Notes under the pieces: model-generated
What the model saw: only the letters and a program-made list of their open reading frames with translations
Databases searched by the model: none
What the model was told of the DNA's origin: nothing
Shown here: positions 56,035 to 64,000 of the stretch, in pieces
Layout: each line of letters opens with the position of its first letter
Position numbering within the stretch: position 1 is the stretch's first letter
Program-made: the position numbers and the translations under genes
DNA from: Heterohyrax brucei
Lineage: Eukaryota; Chordata; Mammalia; Hyracoidea; Procaviidae
Length of the DNA stretch: 64,000 nt
NCBI GenBank assembly: GCA_028571685.1
Contig: CM053140.1
Location: 27,757,501-27,821,500 of the forward strand
Reading direction: 5' to 3'

Positions 56035-56390
56035 GAGTTTGAAGGACCCAGAGTCTTAGGACCAGGACCTGGGGGATTTGGAGCTGGGAACCTGGGTTCT
56101 GGGGGACCTGGGGTCTGGAGATGAGGTTTCTAGGGAACCAGTAGTCTAGGGACCTGGAGATGAGGGATCAGGCATCTGGGATCAGGTTCACCCAACGTCT
56201 GGGAGACCTAGGGTCAGGGGATCAGGATTTGGGGGGATCAGGGGTTTGTGGGACCTGGGTCTGGAGACCAGGGTTCAGGAATACCAAGTGTCTAGTGCAC
56301 CTGGGTTCTGGGAATCAGGGATCTGATAACCTGGGTCCTGTGGGGTATGAGGAGGTCCAAGGGATCTGGATTTGGGCCTTCTTTCCACAG
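56035..56390. repeat. GGGACCTGGGTTCTGG-type minisatellite (block A)
   Basis: Degenerate units of about 16-22 bp around GACCTGGGGTCTGGAGA. The block B counterpart (62310-62475) is shorter. Confidence 0.8.
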
Positions 56391-56574
56391 GTCTGTTTGA
56401 CCCAGGCCAGGCCAGTGAGAAATCGGGCAGGTCTGGGCTCTCCTGCCCACTGCAGAAATGAGAGGTCTGAGAAAGCTTCAAGAGTGCACATTAGGGGCTC
56501 CTTCTCTTCCCCTTTTTGTCTCTTGAGTGGATCCCAGGCCTGATTCAGTGTCAGGAGAGCCAGCCTTTATGCAG

Positions 56575-56780
56575 AGGGACCTGCAGAGACTTCCACGGAC
56601 CCTGCAAAAAAACTCCCAGAGACCCTCAAAGATATTCAGAGACACACCAGAGACCCCTGAGACACACAGAGACAGAGAGGTACCCAGAAGCCCTCAGGGA
56701 CTTTCAGAAACAGAGATACTCAGAGAATCCTTAGAGATACCTACAGACAGAGAGATACCCAGATAGACAGACAGGCAGGA
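56575..56780. repeat. CAGAGACCC-type minisatellite (block A)
   Basis: Purine-rich units such as CACACAGAGACAGAGAG and ATACCCAGAGA. The counterpart in block B is 62690-62860. Confidence 0.85.
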
Positions 56781-56959
56781 AGTCCCTTGAGGCGGCCTAG
56801 TCCCAGGGTCACCAATGTGTGGTCCACTCAATTCAGCCACACCTACCAAGCAGCCCTAGATGTTCCTGTACCTGTCACCCCTTGCCACACAGCATACCAA
56901 ACCTGATCAAACCCCAAGGCCTTTGTACCTACTGGGCAACCATCAGAAACACACGCTGT

Positions 56960-57575
56960 AGCCTTAGTGAGTCCACCGCCTTCACTTCCTGGACACAGAC
57001 CACTTCTGCCTTCAGCCCACATTTGCATTTGATTCGTGTATGCCCTCTCTCTCCATTAACAGCCTCCACCAGCTTCCTGGCCTCCATACATGGATCTGTC
57101 TGCAAAAACACCACCATGTCCAGGTACCCTGCCTGCTTGCGTCCTCCCGGCCCCCTCCAGTCTCAGTCCTCAAGTCTTGCCTTCTCAAAGCTCATTAACA
57201 TTACATTCCTTGTGTTCTCCCACCTTTTGGTCTTATCTCTGCTGGCCTCCAAACCTAAAATTCTTTCCAGTCCCTGGTCCAGCCAGGAAAGTTAAGCTCC
57301 CAAGCCCAGAAAAATCATCCAGAAGTATTAGGACATTGTCTGGAGGAGAGGCACAGGTGACCTCTTTGATATTTACTGTGTTCCAAGGGCATCCTATTGT
57401 CTCAACTTGTTAAAACTTTATTTGTTAAGGGGTGCCTGTTAGTCAGTCACTCACACTGTAGCATGAAGTACTCAGAACATGTAAGTTCTCCTTGTTTGTC
57501 TTCTCAAAAACCATTCATATCAGATTTTTTATTATTTCCCACCTCAGCACTTTGCCTCCACATGCTGGTCCCCAC
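56960..57575. repeat. Copy of part of the LRRC25 intron, without exons
   Basis: Collinear with about 48030-48650: CACAGACCACTTCTGCCTTC with CACAAACCACTTCTGCTTTC; AGCTTCCTGGCCTCCATACA with AGCTTCCTGGCCTCCAGTTG; AAGGGCATCCTATTG with AAGGGCATATTGGCT. It stops before reaching LRRC25 exon 1, and block B begins at once. An exon 1 remnant was not found. Confidence 0.8.
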
Positions 57576-58026
57576 ACCTGAAATTATTTGTTCAACAAAG
57601 AACACCAATGCTGGGCCCTGATCGGGTGGTCAAGGAGCCCCAAGTCTTTCGAGGGGACAGAGCTAGACACACACAACTAGCCCTGCTGTTTCAGGACTGA
57701 GCCAGAAGGAGGGACACATCCTGGAAACACTTCCTAGAGGACTGGGCATTAGAGTTGGGGCTTCAGCATGGGGGTAGGAATTAGTCAAGGAGTCCCCAAA
57801 CCTGTTTTAGGCTAGAAAGGATGGGAAAGATGGGACATCTGGCTTTCTTGAAACACTTGGAGCTTGCAGCCTCATGCAATGATGACTCTGTCCTGGAGGG
57901 CATGTCACGAGGACTCTGTGGAAGAGGGGACGTTGCATCTGGGGCTTGGAGGCCAAGGTGCAGTGGCCAGACAGAAATGAGCACTTGGCAGATTCCAAAC
58001 AGAAGGCACAGCAGGAGCAAAGAGCC

Positions 58027-58180
58027 CATCCATTGCTCTCCAGTTGATTCCGACCCACATCAGCCCTGAAGGACAGTGTAGGGCTGCCCCACAGTTTCCA
58101 AGGCTCACCTGGTGGATTCCGACTTCAGATCTTGTAATCAGCAGTTACAGCTCTTAAACCCTAACGCCACCACAGGTTCT
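58027..58180 (-). repeat. SINE private to block B, with target duplication
   Basis: Antisense SINE (CAGTTGATTCCGACCCACAT ... TCAGCAGTTACAGCTCTTAA), flanked by GAGCAAAGAGCC (58015-58026) and GAGCAAAGAACC (58181-58192). Block A reads straight through at about 51330. Confidence 0.92.
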
Positions 58181-58689
58181 GAGCAAAGAACCAGTGGCTT
58201 GAAAAAGCATAACCAGATGAGCCAGCTTGGTTAGGAGTGCCTGGAGTGAAGAAACTAATGCACAGGACTTATCCCAGGGAAATGGGGAGTCAAGGCAGGT
58301 GTGTCAGCAGGCAAGGGGCACCTGGCAGAGTGCAGCTGGGAAACTTGGGGAGAAGGCCAGGCTTCAGTCTGACCTGAGAGATAATGACAAAAAAAGGGCT
58401 GAGGAGGCAGTGTGTGGAGGAGTACATGGGGGGAGGCTCAAGGCCTCGTGGGGTCTTGGTATCGGACAGAGCAGATTCAGATCCATTGCAGCCTGACACA
58501 CTGTGGCTTTATTCTCTCTGGGACTCAATTTCCTCTGTAAAATGGATGAATGTGAAGTCTTCCCCTGGACATAGAAAGCAAAAATCCAGTCTCCCCTAGC
58601 TTCTCTCTACCCTCAAAACTCTCTTTCGATCTTCACACACAAGGGACCCTATAACAGTGTTCCAGAATGGGACACTGTCTGGTTCGTGC

Positions 58690-60640
58690 ACCGTCCTCAC
58701 CATTAATTTTATGCTTGAGCCTATCATTGCAGCCACTGTATTAATCCACCTAGTTGAAGGTCTTCCTCTTTTTCGCTAACCCTTTGCTTAGCAAGCATGG
58801 TGTCCTTCTCCAGGGACGAGTCCCTTCTGATAACAAGTTCAAAGTACATGAGGTGGAGTCTCACCATCCTTGCTTCTAAGGAGCATTCCAGCTGTCCTTC
58901 CAAGACAGATTTTGTTCATTCTTCTGGCCACCCATGGTATACTCAACATTCTTCACCAACTCCATATTCCAAGATATCTTCTTGGTTTCCCTTATTTCAT
59001 TACCCAGCTTTGACATGCATATGAGGTGACTGAAAATATTGTGGCTTGAGTCAGGCACAGCTTTGTCCTGAAAGTGACATCTTTCGTTTTCAGCACTTTA
59101 AAGAATTCATTTGCATCAGCTTTGCCCAGTGCAAGTTTTCACTCGATTTCTTGACTGCTGTTTTCAGGAGGCTTGATTGTGGACCCAGGTAAAATGAAGT
59201 CATTGACTGCTTCAATCTTTTGTCTGCTTATTATAACATTGGTTACTGGTCCAGTTGTGAGGCTTTTTGTTCTCTTTTTTTCTGTTTTGTCTTATTGTAA
59301 TTAAGCGAAAGTATACAATCTAAATTAAATTTGCATGCCTGCCTATCTGCAGCAACTTCTTGCTCCCCTGTCCCAATGACAGAACACTCCTCCTTTTCAT
59401 TTTATACTTGTCATAGCCTCTTAATACGCTCCTGTCCCCTCCTTTTCACCCACTCCTCTCCCATCTAGAAAGAGACCAGTAGGACAGCATCCTATAGATG
59501 CATAGAACCATAAAGCACACACACCATATGGTCGCTTTATGTCCCCAAGTCCCGTCAGTTTTTGCCCGAACAGTTGACCTCTGTAGTGTTTTCTGGATAG
59601 GGGCAGCAGCAGGTCTAGGGGCCATGCTCCCAGGAGAACACCCAGGCTGTCAAACCATCAGTTGTCGTCTTTTAGAAGAGTTCTTGAGGGGCACTCCTCT
59701 TTTTCTAGTGTTACCACAGTAACCAGCATTTTGTTTTCTTGATGTTCAGGCAGTCTATACCGAAGGCTGTGGTCTCTGATCTTCACCAGTAAGTGCTTCG
59801 AGTGCTCTTCACGTTCAGCAACCAAGGTTGTGTCAACTGCATAGGGCAGGTTATTAGTGAGTCTTCCTCCAATCCTGATGCCCTGTTCCTCATATAGGCC
59901 AGCTTCTTGGATACTGCAGCTCTGCATGGAGACTGAAAAAGTGCTGTGGAAGGATACGACCCTAAGGCACCCACCTTTCCCGTCTTGAAACCACGCTGAC
60001 CGCATGCTCTTGTTCTGCTCGCGTGACTGCCTCTCAGTCTACGCACAGGTTCTGCATGAGCACAGTTAAGTGTTCTGGAGTTTCCTTTCTCTTCAAAGTT
60101 ATGCATAATCTATTAGAATCTGCACATCTGAATGCCTTTGCAGAGTCGGTAAAGCACAGGTAAACACCTTTCTGGTATTCTCGGCTTTCAGCCAGGATCC
60201 ATCTGACATCAGCAATGATGTCCTTTGTTCCATGTCCTCTTCTGAATCTGGCTTCAATTTCTGGCAGTTCCCTGTGGATGAATTGCTACAGTTGATTTTC
60301 AAGGCTTGTCAGGAAAATTCTTCCTGTGTGTGATGTTACTGATATTGTTGGATAATTCCCACGTTATGTTGGAACACCTTTTTTTGGAATGGGCACAAAT
60401 ATGGATCTCTTCCAGTGGGTGATCAGACAGCTGTCTTTTAAATTTCTTTTGCCACAGACAAGGGCTGCCTCCAGTGCTGCATCCATCTGCTGAAATGTCC
60501 CATTAGGTACTCAGTCAGTTCCTGGAGCCAGTGCTTTCAGTGCCACTTGAAGCTCTTCCTTCAGTGCCATCACCCATGATGACTTGTGATGGCACTGTTA
60601 GTTGTCTGAAGACACTGGATACAAACTGAGGGACTAGTTA
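58690..60640 (-). repeat. RTE/BovB-clade LINE in block B (antisense)
   Basis: Same RTE copy as 53290-54837. - strand coding scraps include ILVKIRDHSL-like and NCSNSSTGNCQKLKPDSEED (60302-60099), the segment before the RT palm. It is split by an L1 at 59275-59728. Confidence 0.88.
59275..59728 (-). repeat. 5'-truncated L1 private to block B (antisense)
   Basis: About 454 bp, T-rich at the left end (reversed poly(A)). The body is the reverse of the L1 3' UTR seen at 22720-22950 (TAGGGGCCATGCTCCCAGGA, CCAGTAGGACAGCATCCTAT). Approximate target duplication TTTTGTTCTC / TTTTGTTTTC on the two sides. Block A is empty at about 53930. Confidence 0.85.
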
Positions 60641-61205
60641 GTTATAAGGTCCAACAGTGAGGTCTGTGAACTTAATTGTCCTGACTGCTACACACCTCAT
60701 TGCTGAATATCACTATGGTCACCTTTGAAGTACTCCCCTTGGGAAGCTATGCACTGACGCCTGCGCCTAGTCCACCCTTCAAAGCAATTTTGGAACTGCT
60801 TCTGGAATGGCCATTGTGCACGGTGGCACCGTGGCAAGTTCACAAATTTAATTGTATAGTTGTCTGTGAGGGAGTTTTTAGCCAGTAAACAAATAACTGT
60901 GTTGGAACACCTTCCCTACTCACCTGATCTGGCCCCCAGTGACTGTCTTCTTTACCTGAAGATACAGAAATATTGAAAGAAAGACATTTTGGTGATGTTC
61001 AGGACATCAAGGGTAATATCACAACAGCTCTGATGGGCATTCCAGAAACAGAGTTCCAAATCTGCTTTGAAGGATGGACTAGACCCTGGCATTGGTGCAT
61101 GGCTTCCCAAGGGAAGTACTTTGAAGTTGACCATAGAAATATTCAGCAACAAGGTATGTAGCATGTGTTCTGAGATGAGTTCGTGAACTTACTGGTTAGA
61201 TCTTG
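60641..61205 (+). mobile_element. Mariner-like DNA transposon remnant with TA target duplication
   Basis: 565-bp element flanked by TA (60639-60640 and 61206-61207). The ends form imperfect inverted repeats of about 37 bp: TTATAAGGTCCAACAGTGAG on the left against the reverse of CTTACTGGTTAGATCTTGTA on the right. Inside, the + strand still reads like a transposase: LPYSPDLAPSD (encoded around 60908-60940), then VQDIKGNITTALMGIPETEF and a tail CFEGWTRPWHWCMASQGKYF (61000-61140). The left 200 bp is an inverted copy of the right part, so the element is partly palindromic. Most of the transposase is missing. Confidence 0.85.
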
Positions 61206-61254
61206 TAAATCAGTAACAGTTCACAGACTCCTAAGACAAAATTATTCATCTCTA

Positions 61255-61458
61255 GGAATCCCTGAGTGATGCAAACAGTTAACATACTCACTGTTAATCA
61301 AAAGTTTGGAGGTCCAAATCCAGAAAAAGTGCCTTGAAAGACCTGGCAATCAGCTTCTGGAAAAACAGCCATTGAAAACCCTATGGAGCGCAGTTCCACT
61401 CTGACAGACATGGGATTGCCTGGAGTCAGAATTGACTTGATAGCAACTGATTAGGAGC
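61255..61458 (+). repeat. Afrotherian SINE, insert-bearing form (block B)
   Basis: Same insertion as 54885-55095: GAATCCCTGAGTGATGCAAA, GTTTGGAGGTCCAAATCCAG, tail AGAATTGACTTGATAGCAAC. Confidence 0.88.
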
Positions 61459-62309
61459 TGACAAGAAAATACTCATTTTTTTTCCTCCTACCAACATTTA
61501 TAAAGTTCCTACTGTGTGCCAGGCACTAGTCTTGGAGCTGCAGTTACAGCCATGGGCAAAATAGATGCCTTTCTCCCTGTGTGGCTTGGATTTTATATGG
61601 AGAAACAGGCAACGTATAAGATCTATCCATAAAATAAATACCACAGTAGGTAGCAGTGAGTGAAACAGACAAGTAGAAGTGGGAAGGGGACATGGAGGGG
61701 GGATTTTGTTATGAGGCCATCAAAGAAGCTGTTATTGAGAAGAGGACATCTGAATTGGGAAGGGAGTGAGAAGCCATGTGGAGATGCCAGGATGGGCATC
61801 CCAGGAATGGGAACAGCCCTTGCAAAGGCACAGAGGCTGGAACAGGTGTCATCACTAAGACGAAATGTGAAATGAAAGGAGCAAAGAAGAGCCCAGATTT
61901 CATTTGAGTAAAAGAACTCTGGGTTACACACAGGAAACAAACACCTGTGGTTGCGTCTTAGCAGAATGCAGTAGAAACAGACTTTAGCATGTACCACTTT
62001 TCATTTTTAATTTTAGTATCATATCAGACTAGATGAATTTAAATTATCCTCTACAAATGCGGTTAGAAAGTGGAAACCCACTAAGAGCCACACATGTGAG
62101 CTTCTGGGTGCTGAGAACCAGAGGGAGGGACAGAGGAGCTCAAGTCACTGTGAATTTGGAGGTGGGAGGACACTCCCCATACCCCAGAAAGCCACTGCCG
62201 GTCAGGTCAGCACATTCAGCTCGGGGCCTCTCAGAAAGGGAGGAAGTGGGGAAATGAAGAAGTGTCACACACTGGGGCTGCAAGAGGTGGGGGCAGGGAG
62301 GTGGGGTAG

Positions 62310-62475
62310 GAGTTCTGGGCCTCAGGGACTCAGAGTCTGGGGACCCCTGACTCCAGGGGTTTGCAGTCAGAGGGATCTAGGGTTTGGGTGATCTTGGGCC
62401 TGGGGACTAGAGTTCTGGGGAACTGGTGATCTGGGAACCTGTAGTCTGGAGACCTGGGTTCTGTGAGGTATGAGG
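62310..62475. repeat. GGGACCTGGGTTCTGG-type minisatellite (block B)
   Basis: Shorter counterpart of 56035-56390 (GGAACTGGTGATCTGGGAAC, GTAGTCTGGAGACCTGGGTT). The difference in length indicates unit gain or loss since duplication. Confidence 0.78.
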
Positions 62476-62689
62476 CCTGGTGTCCTGGAGTTCAGGCTGC
62501 CGCTCTATTGACCCAGCCCAAGCCTGTGGTAAAGGGTGGCAGGTCTGGACTCTGCTCGGCACCCCCAGGGCTGAGGGGACTCGGCAAGCTTCAGGAGGGC
62601 TCATCAAGTGGTTCCTCTCTGCTCCCTAATACTCCCAGAGTGGATCCCAGGCCCCTGAAACAGTCTTAGCAGAGCCAGCCTGTGAGCAC

Positions 62690-62860
62690 AGAGACCTACA
62701 GAGACCCCCATTGGCCCCAGAGACAGAGAGACACCCAGAAACTCTAAGGTATTCAGATACTGAGAGATACAGACATGCCGGAGACTCACAGAGACATGCA
62801 GAGATAGAGATACCTAGAGACAGAGAGATACCCAGAGACAGAGACAGGCAGGAAGTCCCC
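62690..62860. repeat. CAGAGACCC-type minisatellite (block B)
   Basis: Units like ACCTAGAGACAGAGAGATAC and CCCAGAGACAGAGACAGGCA; counterpart of 56575-56780. Confidence 0.8.
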
Positions 62861-63109
62861 TGAGGTGGCCTGGTCCCAGGACCACTAATACGTGGTCCTC
62901 TCACCTCAGCCACATTTACCACGCAGCCCCAGATGTCCTTGTGCCTGTCTCCCCTTGCCACATGGCATGCCAACCTTGATACAACCCCAGAGATTTCTAC
63001 CTATTGTTCCCTGTCTTGAATGTCCATCTCCCAACCTTCTGCTGAACTTCTCCTCCTCCTGGTTTCAGCTCAAACATCACTTCCACTGAGCATCATGTCT
63101 CCTCTCCTT

Positions 63110-63370
63110 GACCACTCAAAACAAAAAAACCTATGACCATCAAATGGATTCCAACTTATAGTGACTCTATAGGACAAAGTAGAACTGTTCCATAGTTTCC
63201 AAGGTTGAGTTGTAATCTTTTCAGGAGCAAACGATCACATCTTTCTTTCAAGGAGTAGCTGCTGGATTTGAACTGTCAGTCTTTCAGTTAGCAGGCTTTA
63301 ACTATTGGGCCACTGCAGGCTTTAACTACTGGGCCACTGCAGGCTTTAACTACCGGGCCACTGAGCCTCC
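63110..63370 (-). repeat. SINE with a triplicated 24-bp segment (antisense)
   Basis: Antisense insert-bearing SINE: AAATGGATTCCAACTTATAG, GTTGAGTTGTAATCTTTTCA, CTTTCAGTTAGCAGG. The unit GCAGGCTTTAACTATTGGGC CACT is repeated three times at 63291-63314, 63315-63338 and 63339-63362, over the part that corresponds to the tRNA A-box side of the head. Confidence 0.9.
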
Positions 63371-63740
63371 TTACCTCTTCCCAGACCCTGTGAATCACCT
63401 CTGTCCCTGTTCACTCATGCATTGTCCAAAGAGATCACTGAACTGTTCTTCCTGTGATCAGCCACCTTCTGATGATTCATCTTTTATAGGCTTTTGTCCT
63501 CCCCCCTCGATTGATGGAGCACATGAGGAGGGAGGCTCAGTTCTGCTGTGCCCTCACTACCCAGCTAGGGCCTGGCACAAAATGGACACTCACTGAGTAC
63601 ATTCAGGGGGCACTCACAGTTCATTAGGCCAGTCTCTGGTCAATGGCAATCACAGGGGATACCCCTTACAGCTGTAACAGGATCCCCTGCCTCCCGGGTT
63701 GCCATGACAGCCTCATCTCCGAGACGGACAGGTAGACACC
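63371..63740. other. Unassigned spacer with an old repeat
   Basis: No gene. CCTGGCACAAAATGGACACT CACTGAGTAC resembles the end of a common old mammalian repeat. Confidence 0.4.
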
Positions 63741-64000
63741 ATTCCTGGGATGCCCATCCTGGCATCTCCACATGGCTTCTCACTCCCTTCCCACCTCAGA
63801 TGTCCTCTTCTCAGTAACAGCTTCTTTGATGGTCTCATAACAAAGTCCCCCCTCCATGTCCCCTTCCCACTTCTACTTGTCTGTTTCACTCACTGCTACC
63901 TACTGTGGTATTTATTTTACAAACAGATCTTATATGTTGTCTGTTTCTCCAGGTAAAACCCAAGCCACACAGGGAGAAAGGAGTCTGTCTATTTTGTCCG
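63741..64000 (-). repeat. Inverted copy of 61556-61820
   Basis: Reverse complement of the block B segment at 61556-61820, about 95 percent identical by eye (shared run GTGAGTGAAACAGACAAGTA and GAGATGCCAGGATGGGCATC when reversed). It continues beyond the window. It is much closer to block B than block B is to block A. Confidence 0.92.

Larger units (their letters stand above)
50900..56930. repeat. Tandem duplication block A (non-coding)
   Basis: Collinear with block B at 57580-62990. Shared landmarks are GGTGGTCAAGGAGCCCCAAG (50953 and 57627), the RTE copy, the SINE that follows it, AGAAGAGGACACCTGAATCG against AGAAGAGGACATCTGAATTG, and CTCACAGAGACAG-type minisatellites. No gene is recognised. 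Identity by eye is roughly 80-90 percent. Confidence 0.88.
57580..62990. repeat. Tandem duplication block B (non-coding)
   Basis: Partner of block A. It carries three insertions whose empty sites can be read in block A (58027-58180, 59275-59728 and 60641-61205) and lacks the L1/LTR/SINE cluster present in A at 51850-53285. Confidence 0.88.

Noticed and set aside
1-64000. CRISPR array, operon or phage-type system
   Set aside because: Spliced vertebrate genes, SINEs and LINEs show this is mammalian nuclear DNA. The direct repeats here are minisatellites, LTRs and segmental duplications.

Overview
This is a gene-sparse, repeat-rich window from a mammalian nuclear genome. It is most likely a paenungulate, probably an elephant. 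Three things support this. Dozens of afrotherian-type tRNA-derived SINEs are present, one family of which has a tRNA-Gly-like head. BovB/RTE-clade LINE copies occur in both orientations. The gene order PGPEP1 > GDF15 > LRRC25 (reversed) matches human 19p13.11 (established knowledge, recalled). The species assignment is an inference.

Region 1 (1-11.1 kb) is the 3' half of PGPEP1 (pyroglutamyl-peptidase I, + strand). The last three coding exons are at 1920-2036, 4066-4298 and 6984-7176. All three catalytic residues are present, and an almost transposon-free 3' UTR of up to 3.9 kb follows. The first coding exon(s) lie upstream of the window.

Region 2 (11.1-35.2 kb) is intergenic and almost entirely transposon layers. 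L1 copies are interrupted by RTE copies, which are interrupted in turn by SINEs, by a structurally complete ERVL/MaLR-like element (30561-33131, 5-bp target duplication) and by a solo LTR (26911-27827, 6-bp target duplication). No protein-coding gene was recognised.

Region 3 (35.2-45.2 kb) is a tandem duplication of the GDF15 locus. The upstream copy (about 35.2-41.2 kb) is a decayed pseudogene with a premature stop in exon 1, most of exon 2 deleted, and a later L1 insertion. The downstream copy (41.66-45.2 kb) is intact: a TATA box, two coding exons (41927-42203 and 43482-44125), and a predicted 306-residue preproprotein with RGRR cleavage site, all nine mature-domain cysteines, and a poly(A) signal after a SINE in the 3' UTR.

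Region 4 (45.2-50.8 kb) holds LRRC25 on the - strand in two coding exons (50079-49370 and 47102-46985). It is a predicted type I membrane protein of 275 residues, shorter than recalled human LRRC25 (305). It lacks about one leucine-rich repeat and ends at a TAG aligned with a C-terminal tyrosine codon of the human protein.

Region 5 (50.8-64.0 kb) is non-coding and is itself a tandem duplication. Block A (about 50.9-56.9 kb) is repeated as block B (57.58-63.0 kb). Between them is a copy of part of the LRRC25 intron (56.96-57.58 kb) without its exon. Block B carries three insertions (a SINE, an L1 and a mariner-like element) whose empty sites can be read in block A. The window ends in a young inverted copy of part of block B. 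Overall, the GDF15-LRRC25 interval has been repeatedly duplicated, leaving one intact gene of each plus debris. Repeat boundaries are read by eye and are approximate unless a target-site duplication is given.
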